Below are positions 12,038-22,323 of a DNA stretch of 64,000 bases, in pieces. The notes under the pieces are model-generated. The model was given only the letters and a program-made list of their open reading frames with translations, ran no database searches and was not told the origin of the DNA. The position numbers and the translations under genes were made by a program. The stretch is from positions 379,623,120 through 379,687,119 of the forward strand of contig CM019064.1 of assembly GCA_009667805.1 (NCBI GenBank), in the 5' to 3' direction. The number at the start of each line of letters is the position of its first letter. Position 1 is the first letter of the stretch. This DNA is from Leptobrachium leishanense (lineage: Eukaryota; Chordata; Amphibia; Anura; Megophryidae).

Positions 12038-12471
12038 AGGGGCGGATCCAGCCACAAGTTTCAGGAGGGGCCACTTCCAGGTTTGGCTAAGAGCTTGTGT
12101 TCGGTTCACAGTAACCGGAGATGTTATCATAGAATTCTTTGTGGTTGTATATATGACAGGGTACTTTTTAAAAAAACAAAACAACAACATCTCAGAAATG
12201 GAGAACCTGTTATTGTATTTTTACCAAAATTAATAAAAAAGTCTCTTGTAAATTATTTATTCTATTTTTTTCCCCTGTGTACATTTTAAATGGTCATATT
12301 TAATATCCTTGGAAAGGCAACACATTGGCCTTTCCAATGACACATCAAGCGACCATGCAGGATGTATGAAGCCAGAGATTCAGGGGTTTAAATGTAAACA
12401 GGTCCCTAGGGTCACCCACAAAGGAATTGTGGCTGGAGGGGGGGCGGCAAGTTCCCCCTGCCCGAATCCGC
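12038..12471. mobile_element. hAT-like non-autonomous element
   Basis: Ends CAGGGGCGGATCC and its complement GAATCCGCC... are visible with an imperfect 8-bp flank match (AATCACAT against AGTCACAC). An internal CCTTTCCAATGA phrase recurs in the hAT element at 59.7-60.1 kb. No transposase coding. Confidence 0.6.
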
Positions 12472-12991
12472 CAGAGTCACACATGTGATTCTTGCTGTTA
12501 CCTTAGTTTTGATGAATATGTAAAGTATCAGTTTACAGGCTTCTCCCTTTATGGGTTTCTGTATTATATTTTGGATCACTTTTATTAAAATGTATGGCAA
12601 CCACACGGCCTGACAAAGACACATACAGAGGCATTGATCATTAAACTGTTTGCAAAATGGTGATAGAAATTAAAAAAATATAATTCGACACCGTGCTATA
12701 AAAATAGAGAAAAACATAAAATTAAAAGTTACAATTTATTCCGTTTTTTCTGTATTCAGTTTAGAGTGAAAGGAAGGCAATTAAGCAATTAACACATAAC
12801 TTTAAATTAAATATTTCATAAGTGGAAAAATTTGTAATGATTTTTCATCATTTCATCCGCGGTTTATTTTTTTTCTCTTTACAACAAATGGATTTGCTAT
12901 ACATATATTGCCACCTAGTGGACACATTTGCAACTGCACTTTAACTTTTGTTCAGAAATTAACAGCACTCGACTGATATTAACACAACTAA
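12472..12991. other. Anonymous AT-rich spacer
   Basis: Strongly AT-rich with no recognisable repeat boundary or coding region. Confidence 0.5.
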
Positions 12992-13414
12992 GGCTAGGGT
13001 CAGACGAACGCATTTTCGCGTTGTCTGTGAAAAAGTGCGTTCGAACGAATGGACGCATTTTTTCACGGAGTACACGATAGCGGTCATACGATGCGCATTT
13101 GCGTCCGTGATTTTGTACGGATCATCAATAAAACACTTTGTGCATCTGGACGTTATGTTGGCCGGACATTAGCAGTGTCTGACGTCTCCAATTCACGCAC
13201 ACACGCCTCTAGCGGACGCAGCGCACTCTGTACAACCGTACTAGAGGTTTTACGTTCGACAAAATGCGTTCGTTTTCCACTTGCGTTGCGCAGCCGGACT
13301 TTTGTGCGACCGTACTTCGTATATTGGCCGTCATTGCCTGGCACTTGCTGCTACTGCGGCCGTGATTAAGTGCGGCTGCACGCGCGTTCGCACTGCGCTC
13401 GTCTGACCCTAGCC
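12992..13414 (+). mobile_element. MITE-A copy 3
   Basis: 423 bp with TAA left and TTA right. It is nearly identical to copy 4, including shared variants such as CACTTTGTGCATCTGG and CCAATTCACGC. The two lie in opposite orientation only 134 bp apart and form a large inverted repeat. Confidence 0.92.
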
Positions 13415-13548
13415 TTAAATATCGATAAGATAAGTAGCTTTTGTACATGGTAATATGAACAGATAAAAGATATAAAAAGGAATAGCTAAGAACATATAAT
13501 ATTAAATATAAAGCAGCTAATAAAACACTCTATTCCACCTGTAGCTAA

Positions 13549-13973
13549 GGCTAGGGTCAGACGAGCGCAGTGCGAACGCGCGTGCAGGCGCACATAATCA
13601 CGGCCGCACTAGCAGCAAATGACGGGCAATGACGGCCAATATACGAAGTACGGTCGCACAAAAGTCCGGCCGCGCAACGCAAGTGGAAAACGAACGCATT
13701 TTTTCGAGAACGTTAAACTGCTAGTACTGACGTACAGAGTGCGCTGCGCCCGCTAGCGGCGTGTGTGCGTGAATTGGAGATGTCAGACACTGCTAATGTC
13801 CGGCCAACATAACGTCCAGATGCACAAAGTGTTTTATTGATGATCCGTACAAAATCACGGATGCAAATGCGCATCGTATGACCGCTATCGCGTACTCCGT
13901 GAAAAAATGTGTCCATTCGTTCGAACGCACTTTTTCACAGACAACGCGAAAATGCGTTCGTCTGACCCTAGCC
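13549..13973 (-). mobile_element. MITE-A copy 4
   Basis: 425 bp with TAA on both sides. It is the inverted near-twin of copy 3 and shares its private variants. Together they could fold into a stem of about 420 bp. Confidence 0.92.
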
Positions 13974-14109
13974 TAAGACACATTACTTGACACCTTTTTT
14001 CCTGATATTATAATTATTTCTTTTACAGTATCAAGTGATATAACAGCTCACATTCAGCCAAATGAGTAATTACAAAACAAAAAGATATGAAGTAAACAAT
14101 AAAGGGTTA

Positions 14110-14544
14110 GGCTAGGGTCAGACGAACGCATTTTTCGCGTTGTCCTTGAAAGAGTGCGTTCGAACGAATGGACGCATTTTTTCACAGAATACGCGATAGC
14201 GGTCATACGATGCGCATTTTCGTTCGTGATTTTGTACGGTTATCAATACACCTCAATATCAACACTTTTTGCGTCTTGACGTGATGTTGGCCGGACATGA
14301 GCAGAGTCTGACGTCTCCTAATCACACACACACGCCGCTAGCGGACGCAGCGCACTCTGTACGTCAGTACTAGCGGTATGACGTTCTCGAAAAATGCGTT
14401 CGTTTGCCACTTGCGTTGCGCGGCCGCACAAATGTGCGGCCGTTCATCGTATGCTGCCCAGCATTGGACATAATTTGCTGCTAGCACGGCTGTGATTAAG
14501 TGCGGCTAAACGCACGTTAATACTGCGCTCGTCTGACCTTAGCC
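14110..14544 (+). mobile_element. MITE-A copy 5
   Basis: 435 bp with TTA left and TAA right. It has a small internal insertion near 14240-14260 (CACCTCAATATCAA region) relative to its sisters and belongs to the GGCTAAACGCACG subgroup. Confidence 0.9.
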
Positions 14545-14819
14545 TAAAAGATGTATATTCCAGTTTGTACCTCAAATTCCATCCAAGGAAGTCAATATTG
14601 AATACTTAGGATAAAAAAAGGTAAAGAAAAATGATGCATAGCATAAAACCATAAATGTATTTACTATAAATCTTTCCGTGCAATGATAGAACTCTATAAA
14701 GCTAGAAGTATTTTCAAAAAACTATTTACATCACAGCAGTATTCATGAAGGTTTATAGCACTGCCGGTCCTTATGTGTCATTATTGCAGAGCCGACAGTA
14801 TAGACGTGAAAACACCATG

Positions 14820-14945
14820 GGCCATATTACATAGTTGGTGCTAACTTAATCAGAGCTGTTGTAAACTTCCCAGAGCTATTACAGCCTATAGAGGTTTTCA
14901 GTTTACAACACCTGGTTAAGTTAGCACCAACAATGTAATATGGCC
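14820..14945. mobile_element. Foldback MITE H, copy 1
   Basis: A 126-bp near-perfect palindrome: arms of about 47 bp start GGCCATATTACATAGTTGG and end with its complement, around a short loop. A perfect 5-bp direct repeat CCATG flanks it (14815-14819, 14946-14950). A second copy lies at 16627-16757. Confidence 0.85.
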
Positions 14946-14967
14946 CCATGTGCAGGCTGCACCTGTC

Positions 14968-15183
14968 AGTGGAAATGAACAAAGCACATGGTCAGTCATT
15001 GTCAATATGACATCAACACATTTCACCTCAGAGATGCTTCCTCAAAAAAGACATTAAAAAAATGTCATAGTCACAAGTGGAAATGAACAAGGCATGTGGT
15101 CAATCATTGTCAATATGGCGTCAATGCTTTTCACCTCAGAGACGCTTTCTCAAAAGACATTAAAAAAAATGTCACAGTCACCT
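14968..15183 (+). repeat. 108-bp tandem duplication
   Basis: Two diverged copies starting at AGTGGAAATGAACAA (14968 and 15076). Each runs through CATTGTCAATATG, TTTCACCTCAGAGA and a poly-A/ATGTCA end. The second copy lies in a chance open frame (15094-15525). Confidence 0.85.
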
Positions 15184-15415
15184 CTGATCCCTTTGGGCTT
15201 CTTCTCATCACAATTGGAAGATGGCATATACAGGTCTCACATGGAGTCACAAGGAGGGAATACTAGTAGTGGTGCAGAGTATTACATTAGAGACACTAAC
15301 CAGAAAGGAGTGTCGCTACCCACCTCAGGGAGAGCCTCCAATCCACCAGCCAGGACACCCAGTGCTCCTCCGAAGGGGTCTGTTTCCCTAACAGTATCCA
15401 AAACCAGTGTATTCC

Positions 15416-15541
15416 ACACAATGATTTTATTTTACCCTAGAGATGCACAAAGAATAAAATGCAATGTTTCAGCACATAGCCTTAATTATGCCGCTTATTC
15501 TTTGTCTGTGCACCTATATGGTTAAATAAAATCATTGTGCG
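15416..15541. repeat. Inverted repeat with ~45-bp arms
   Basis: The left arm (15416-15460: CACAATGATTTTATTT...) and the right arm (15495-15541: ...AAATAAAATCATTGTG) are imperfect complements around a 34-bp loop. It is probably a degenerate foldback MITE; no clear target duplication was found. Confidence 0.7.
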
Positions 15542-15705
15542 CAGTATTACATTACAGTCCAAAGACATTTCTTAGAAGTCAAGCTGATAATATTGCAACA
15601 GATTTAAAACCTGGCCAACGCAGAATGCGTTCTTTTGGGAGTTCCCGGTTTGAATATTGGAGTTGCATTGGTTCATAAAAGGATGTGCCCTGTCATATGC
15701 TACAG

Positions 15706-15887
15706 CAGTGTTTCCCAAACCCGTCCTCAGCACCCTCTAACAGGCCAGGTTTGCCAGATATCTGAAGCACAGCACAGGTGATATGATTTGCTGCGCAGGG
15801 ATTGCAGGATTCAGTCTGCATTTCCCCAAGGTGATCTGCAAAACCTGACCTGGTTGAGGGTCTCGAGGACAGGTTTGGGAAACACTG
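15706..15887. mobile_element. hAT-type MITE with perfect TSD
   Basis: 182 bp, with ends CAGTGTTTCCCAAACC / GGTTTGGGAAACACTG. A perfect 8-bp target duplication TGCTACAG flanks it (15698-15705, 15888-15895). Such CAGTG...TTCCCAAAC termini are typical of hAT (Charlie-like) elements. A diverged relative is at about 46.5 kb. Confidence 0.9.
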
Positions 15888-16217
15888 TGCTACAGGGAAG
15901 AACCATATTTTGCAATCAGACAGACTCCCCTCCAAAACCATATGAATTCAGGGTTAATGGATCATAAATGTTCCCAGACAGTATCAGGTAGACATGTGCA
16001 TTCGTTTTAGTACTAAAACGATTTAGTCCGAATTTTGGGATAATTTAGTTTTCGTATGACTCAAGAGAAACGAAACTGCTCAGTACAAAAAACGAAAGAA
16101 ACTAAAATAAAATGCACTACATTTTAGTTTCAGTCCTTTTTGTGATATTACATTGATGAGTGAAGGAGACCAGCAATGAAGAGCGCAACATCGCAACATC
16201 CGAAGTTCTGCACCCTC

Positions 16218-16516
16218 CACATGCCAATGCAGTAGGATGTTCTATACAGAGAGGGGCATTAATTAATGCAGGATGATGTTCTATACATTATACAGAGAGG
16301 GGTATTAATGCAAGAGGATGTTATATACATTATACAGAGAAAGGTATTAATTGAGGATGTTCTATACAGAGAGGGACATTAATTAATTCAGGAGGGTGTT
16401 CTAAATATTATACAGAGAGAGGTATTAATTAATGCAGGTGGATGTTGTATACATTATACAGAGAGGGGTATTAATTAATGCAGGAGGATGTTCTAAACAT
16501 TATACAGAGAGGGGAA
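16218..16516 (+). repeat. ~55-bp minisatellite inside the hAT element
   Basis: About six variable units carry the phrases CAGAGAGGGGTATTAATTAA, TGCAGGAGGATGTTC and TATACATTATA. Unit length varies because short segments are missing in some copies. Confidence 0.85.
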
Positions 16517-16626
16517 ATAATATTGTTCTAACCTCTTATATATAAAAATATTATTTACTAGTTTTACTGAAACTCTGAGCGCTGTGATGAGCAGCAGTCA
16601 GTTACTGTAACAGCTTTGCCTGACAC

Positions 16627-16757
16627 GGGGCAGTATTACAATGTTGGTGCTAACTTAACCAGAGCTGTTGTAAACTGAAAACCTCCATAGGCTATAATGG
16701 CCCTGGGAAGTTTACAACAGCTTTGGTTAAGTTAGCACCAACTATGTAATATGGCCC
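16627..16757. mobile_element. Foldback MITE H, copy 2
   Basis: A palindrome of about 131 bp with arms GTTGGTGCTAACTTAACC... and the complement, matching copy 1 at 14.8 kb in reverse loop orientation. It sits inside the hAT element. No clear duplication could be read here. Confidence 0.8.
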
Positions 16758-16971
16758 ACATTGTGCTGAGAGGGAGAGATACTGTAACACGCAGCGATCT
16801 CAGCCCTCTGAGGAGCCACTACAATAGTAATTGTATCCACCGGTTTTCGGATGAATGAAATTAGTTTTCATACTAAAGAACTGAAAACGAATTTCTTTAG
16901 CAACTATATAAATTGCATTTTAGGACTAATCCATTAGTTCAAAACGAAATTTTGTGCTGTGCACATGTCTA

Positions 16972-17294
16972 GTATCAGGAACATGTAGGAAGTCATTAAT
17001 CCAAAGCATTTCACTGCCGTTTGTCACACCGGATCCATTTGCTGCACAAAGCAAAGCCACGGCACAGGTTCCGTTACCGGTAACATTGACGGGGGTGATC
17101 CCAATATCTTTCTCAGATAATCTTCCTGGAAGAGACACTAAATGTTCCAAGGCTCCTGCAAGCATACTCAACTCCATACAGCTTCCAGGGCCAGCCTCTA
17201 TCAGTGTCCTTCTAGCTCCCACCTGGACACATCTATCCAAGGCTCCTGCAAGCATACTCAACTCCATACAGCTTCCAGGGCCAGCCTCTATCAC
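16972..17294 (-). other. Unidentified minus-strand open frame split by the hAT element
   Basis: This frame contains NVTGNGT and NGSGVTNGS, two possible N-glycosylation contexts, and includes part of the 95-bp duplication at 17145-17330. Reading across the hAT insertion, the same frame would continue for a few codons and stop at 15962-15964. I do not recognise a family and see no splice signals that settle it. It may be a chance frame or an old exon or pseudogene fragment. Confidence 0.2.
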
Positions 17295-17330
17295 AGTGTC
17301 CTCCTAGCTCCCACCTGGACTTAGTACCCA
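17143..17330 (+). repeat. ~95-bp tandem duplication
   Basis: The phrase CAAGGCTCCTGCAAGCATAC ... CAGCCTCTATCA ... GCTCCCACCTGGAC occurs twice in tandem with only a few differences, including a CA insertion in the second copy. Confidence 0.9.
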
Positions 17331-17707
17331 CCCACCCCACAGTTCTCATTTCATTTATACCCAACTAATTTGGTCTTGTGATATTTTCAGCTACCAACCT
17401 ACACCACTCTGGAACTTTACCTACCAGACTCCCTTCCATCTCCTGCTTTCCTTATAAATACCCTACCTGTCTTCTACTTTTCCTTTTTTTCCCTCCCCTT
17501 CTCCCACACCACCTTTCTCTAGAAATGTTTTTCCCTCTCTTCCCACTCTTGCTGCTTCATTCCACCATCTCCCTTCTCTCTAAATCTACCCTCCCTCCCT
17601 ATACACCCTACAAATTACAGCAAGCTGGAAAAGAAACCCAAATACACCATAGCTTGCTCAGCTCCTTTACCTTATCAGCTGAGTGCTGGTGGAGACTAGA
17701 GTGTTAA

Positions 17708-19438
17708 AATCCAGCCCTCCCACCCCCACACAACAGAGCTTTAAAACTCTTCAATAACTATTTACCCCTGTCCAAATTCCTTTTTATTCTGCGGCTTGCA
17801 CTTGCAAATGATGTTGAATCCAACCCTGGTCCAATAGCTGACACCATATTTAATCTCCCCACTAAAAAAGGCCTCTCCTTTGTGCATTGCAACATCCGCA
17901 GTTTACTCCCTAAACTGGATGAGCTTAAAGCTTGGTGCTTCTATTACAAACCTAAAGTCACTGTGCTGACAGAATCATGGTTAACCCCTAAAGTGCCAGA
18001 CTCTGCCATAGCAATACAAGGGTATTCATGCTCTAGAAAGGACAGAGCTAAGAGAGGAGGGGGAATTGTTATCTATGTTGACAACTCCATAAAGTTCACC
18101 CCATTGCAGAATCCTAGCTCCCCGGCCACATTTGATTTCCTTTCTGGTACTATTGAGATCACATTCAGTAAAACAATTATTGTTGCTGGATTCTACCACC
18201 CACCAAGTTCCCCAGTGCAATCCCTTTCTGACATAACCCAAATTCTTAGTAAATTAGTCGCTCAAAAGCAAAAAAGCGAACTGCTGGTCCTCGGCAACTT
18301 TAATGTTGATTGGCTGAATCCTAAAAACAATAAACACTGCTCACTGTTTAAAGCTTTGCAGCTAACACAATTAATCTCCTCCCCCACTCGGATAAATATG
18401 AAAAGCCCTAACCACACCTTGCTGGACTGGATTCTCTCCTCATGTCCTGATCGAATACAGGAGGCAGGCGTTCTCGCTAACAGTTTCAGTGATCACTGCC
18501 TAGTGTACTGTGTGCGCAAAATAAGGGCCACAAAATGTCCACCAAAGGTAATAATCACCAGGTCTTTCAAGAAATTTAATCTTGAATCCTTCTTAAATGA
18601 TCTCAAACAGCTCCCATGGTACAGACTAAACCTAATCCCAGACCTGGACTGTGCAATTGAATACTTTCAAGCCGAGCTCCTGAAAGTCTGGAACACCCAT
18701 ACCCCACTGCGCAAAGTGCGAGTAAAAGGGGCCCATCTCCCCTGGGTTACAGCGGACCTGACGCATATGTACCAGTTTAGAGACTCCCTGTGGTCAAAGT
18801 TCAAGAGTACTGGATCCATGAACGATCACTGTGAATACCGAAAATGCCGGAATGAATGCACAAAACAAACAAAAATGGCTAAAGCCCAATACATCAAAGA
18901 AAATTTAAACAATAACATATCAAACCCCAGAAATTTTTGGAAAATCATAAGTAGCATACAAGCACCCCCCGTCCACTCCCAACCGGCTGCTTTAAAAGTA
19001 AACAACCAAACTGTACAACACCCCCTAGATGTAGCAAATGCTTTTAATAATTATTTTGTTGGATGTGCCACCACCCTGATTGCTAAGCTAGGAAATGACA
19101 CGCAATCAGAAAGGCCGCACGCAGGTCAGGCCCCACCAACAGTGCAAAGACCCCGTAACCCAGAGAAATTCAGTTTTAGACCAGTGCCTGTCAGTGCCAT
19201 CACTAAACTTCTCCATAACCAAAATATGAAATACCAGTCTGGACCTGATCAAATCCCAGCAATGCTGCTGAAAATCAGTGCACCAGCAATTGCAAAACCT
19301 GTCGCAACCCTGATTAATGAATCACTGGCGACTGATACATACCCAAACTCTGGAAGACTGCAAGGGTGGTACCTATCCATAAAAGTGGAGACAATCCTTT
19401 GGTATCCAACTACCGCCCAATATCACTGCTCACTGTAA
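17708..19438 (+). pseudogene. LINE endonuclease and N-terminal RT region, with 2A-like motif
   Basis: An open frame without an early ATG. Just after its start it reads LALANDVESNPGP, a 2A-like motif (D17810 to P17833). From V/M at 17882 the endonuclease follows: HCNIRSL, LTESWL (Glu31), GNFN at residues 138-141 where the family has GDFN, and SDH (203-205). The Asp-to-Asn change should kill the nuclease. The last residues before 19438 are out of frame because of a 1-nt loss near 19352; the RT continues in the next frame. An in-frame TAA at 17705-17707 separates a hydrophobic, Ser/Pro-rich upstream frame (17378-17704) that may be the remains of ORF1. Confidence 0.8.
17810..17833 (+). other. 2A-like ribosome-skipping motif
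   Basis: The codons spell DVESNPGP, matching the D-(V/I)-E-x-N-P-G-P consensus, and are preceded by the hydrophobic stretch FLFILRLALAN as in functional 2A peptides. The frame is the same as the endonuclease and no stop lies between. 2A-like sequences are known in some CR1/L2/Rex1-group LINEs. Activity here is inferred only. Confidence 0.75.
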
Positions 19439-20745
19439 TGTCAAAAATTCGGGAAAAATGTGTCTACACTCAATTACGTGATTATTATCAGTATCAGAAC
19501 TATTTAACCCCAGGTCAATCAGGCTTTCGTCCAAACCATTCAACTACAACTGCCCTTTTAAAAGTTTGTAATGATATCCAAGCATGCATGGAACAAGGAA
19601 ATCTAACTGGAGCCATCTTCCTTGATTTTGCCAAGGCTTTTGACACAGTAGACCATGGCATCCTATTACAAAAACTTAAAAACTCTGGTATTGGTGATAG
19701 TACGTTAACCTGGTTCCAATCATATGTGTCTGATAGGTCTCAATTTGTGTCCGTTTCTGACAGCACTTCCCTTCCCCTCCCAGTCACGTGCGGTGTACCC
19801 CAAAGCTTGATACTTGGCCCCCTGCTATTCACAATATTCATTAACGATCTGCCCAATGTCTGCAAAGCTTCAACTGTAAACATGTACGCAGACGACACTG
19901 TAATCTATACCAGCAAACCAAATCTCCCACAGCTGGAAGCAGTGCTGCAAGAACAATTCACAGGGGTAGAAAAGTGGATCGCAAATAACAAACTTTTTCT
20001 AAATACTGACAAAACTGTTACAATGCTCTTTGGAACCGCACCTAAACTACACAAATTGCAAACACCCCATCTATGTGTTGGGACAAAATCAAATGGCACG
20101 CTGACCACAGTCACTTCTCTTAAATACCTAGGTATGTGGTTAGACCCAAATCTATCTTTTGGCCCCCACATCGAAAAACTCTCATCTAAACTCTGCCCCA
20201 AACTAGGTGCCCTGTACAGAAACAAATCCTGCCTGAGCCCCGTGGTAAGAAAGCAGATTGTACAACAAATGCTTATGCCAGCCATTGAATACGGAGATGT
20301 AGTGTATGCAGCCGCCCCGCAAACACACCTCCAGAAACTTACTACATTGTATAACTCATTCTGTCGCTTTGTGCTACAATGTAACTACATGACACACCAT
20401 TGTGACATGTTAAAAGAACTAAACTGGCCATCACTGGACTCTAGACGCACCCTTCACCTTTCCAACCTGGTGTTTAAGAGCTTTTCTGGGAAGCTACCAC
20501 CCTACCTGAATATGCTGCTTCCCCCGGCAGTTCCCTCCTCCTATAACCTCAGATCTAGGACCAGCACCTTACTTGCAATACCGCAATACAAAAAGAAAGT
20601 GGCTCGATCCTCATTTTCCTATAGAGCACCGCAAATATGGAATAACCTCCCAGACACCGTCAAATCTTCCCCCAGTCTAAAGTCCCTTAAGACTTCCCTA
20701 TTAACATACCTCAATACAAAATGCACCTGTAAACATGTAACATAA
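19366..20745 (+). pseudogene. LINE reverse transcriptase and C-terminal domain
   Basis: This frame carries on the RT after the frameshift, starting within NYRPISLL. Motifs in order: FLDFAKAFDTVDH (first catalytic Asp), GVPQSLILGPLL (GVPQGS in most relatives, so the conserved Gly/Ser pair is altered) and MYADDTVIY with both catalytic Asp residues (D176 and D177 of this frame). A C-terminal region with LNWPSLDSRR and WNNLPDTVKSS follows. The frame is open for about 459 codons to TAA. It starts with GTG, so it is not a natural separate gene but the back half of one polyprotein. Confidence 0.85.
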
Positions 20746-20935
20746 TGACTTTATTTCCTACATATTTATTTTTCTGTTAATCTGTATATTTGGTCTTGTG
20801 TTAATATCTTGCTTTTTACTATTTTGTATTTCTGTAACCACTCAATGTTCTCGAACCCAGGACATACTTGAAAATGAGAGAAATCTCAATGTATCCTTCC
20901 TGGTAAAATCCTTTATAAATAAATAAATAAATAAT
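20746..20935 (+). other. LINE 3' UTR and tail
   Basis: A short T-rich 3' UTR ends with a conserved CTCAATGTATCCTTCCTGG block and (AAAT)n. The conserved block recurs without LINE coding at 4.6, 34.5 and 49.9 kb and is presumably the RT recognition end. Confidence 0.75.
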
Positions 20936-22323
20936 ATGACTTCTACCTGCCATTGCCAACGGGTGGCCTAAGAAAATACTCCCCTTCAGTAAGAATTCTC
21001 TGTTGCACAAGTGAAATTACATTTAAACGGTAAATTAATTTCCTTCATTAAGATATGATAGGACCATGGAGAAATTGGATATTTCTAGGAAAACATGATG
21101 AATGCAGCACTCCTAGTGAGTCTGAAACATAACAATTATGTCCTAATCAGATATCATGGTTGTCAGCACACCAAACCTTAGGTGGATTATATCATTTGTA
21201 CACTCTAAAAAAATATACCTCAGTTACACGAGTAATTTTCAGTCCCTGAGTTATAATAGGAGCATGAAGGCAGTCTGTATTACTCCATTCTGGATTCCCT
21301 TTGATGTGGTCAAACATGAAACACTTCCGCCTTCCCATAAGAAAGGGGCGCGTCACAGGTTTTTAAAAGACATTTTAGCACGAACATTCACTTAAAATTA
21401 TTTTTGGAAGCAAATCTTTATCCTGTTAGTTGAGTCACAGCAAATCTGCAAGCTTCACATTGGTCCATACAAACTACAAGGTGGTGATAATCAAGAAAGG
21501 GAAGGAACATGCAACAAAAGTCCTCCATGTATTCGCCATAATCACATGCTTAATCGTAGAGCATTTAAAGAACTCTTGCGTTAAAACAGTATGATGGGAA
21601 CATAGAGGTTAAACATTAACCCCTCCTGACCATCCCTGAACTGCTGTCCTGACTTAACTCGGGACTTTAAATGCACCATCAGGTACTGATATCGAGTTGT
21701 CTCAATGTGCAGCTCTGAAGGACAAAAGCAAATTAATTTCATTTGCTTTTGGGCTGCAGAAGGTGCCCTCAAAGTTTTAACCATGTGGACATAATGACCG
21801 AGGTGCTAAAACTGATTAAAATCAGCCGATGACTGCCCTGACATATCGGGATTTCAGCAGCCAATGCAGGGAACCACGAGCTGAGCCAAAACTAGTGTAA
21901 CTCCATTTGGCCAGTAGATGGCGCCATCTGCCTGCTAAATAGGTAATTACAGTAAGGAATACATTGGGAATATTCCCAATTATTTCTTACTGTATAATTA
22001 ATTTAAAAATATTTTTTTTAAAAAAACACACTGGTTCCCGACAATGTTTTTTTTTGGAAAATCACTTGGTAGTCAAGGGGTTAACACTAGGGAGAGTATA
22101 GTGTTGACAGTTAAATCAGCACCAGGGATCGTTTGTGCTGCAGCTTCTGTTGAAATTGCAGCAGTCACCTGGCTAAGGTGAGGATACACTCTCAAGCAAG
22201 CGGACATCCATTCCAACTATACATGGCCTCTTACCCAGAAGACAAATCAACGACTGCTGATTGGCAGCTTTCAGAGCAGAGCTGATTTAGACCGCCAAGT
22301 GTGGGGGACACTTTGAGGTCTAA
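20936..22323. other. Anonymous region
   Basis: About 1.4 kb with no repeat or gene recognised. The open frames (for example 21156-21395 and 21581-21784) have no features that support coding. Confidence 0.5.

Larger units (their letters stand above)
15989..16971. mobile_element. hAT-type element carrying a minisatellite and a nested MITE
   Basis: Ends TAGACATGTGCA / TGCACATGTCTA and a perfect 8-bp duplication GTATCAGG (15981-15988, 16972-16979) define a 983-bp element. Inside are a 55-bp minisatellite (16218-16516) and a foldback MITE (16627-16757). No transposase coding is seen. Its target lay within a minus-strand open frame (see 16972-17294). Confidence 0.85.
17350..20935 (+). mobile_element. 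Rex1-like non-LTR retrotransposon, nearly full length
   Basis: A LINE with an APE-type endonuclease, a reverse transcriptase and a 3' end TTCCTGGTAAAATCC followed by (AAAT)n at about 20910-20935. The RT wording (FLDFAKAFDTVDH, MYADDTVIY) and tail style fit the Rex1/Babar part of the CR1-L2-Rex1 group. The 5' boundary is not clear; the T/C-rich leader from about 17350 is probably part of it. A 1-nt deletion near 19352 splits the polyprotein, and two catalytic motifs are altered, so this copy is inactive. Confidence 0.85.

Noticed and set aside
13049..13369. 106-codon frame inside MITE-A copy 3
   Set aside because: It lies wholly within a non-autonomous MITE and is not conserved in frame in the other copies.
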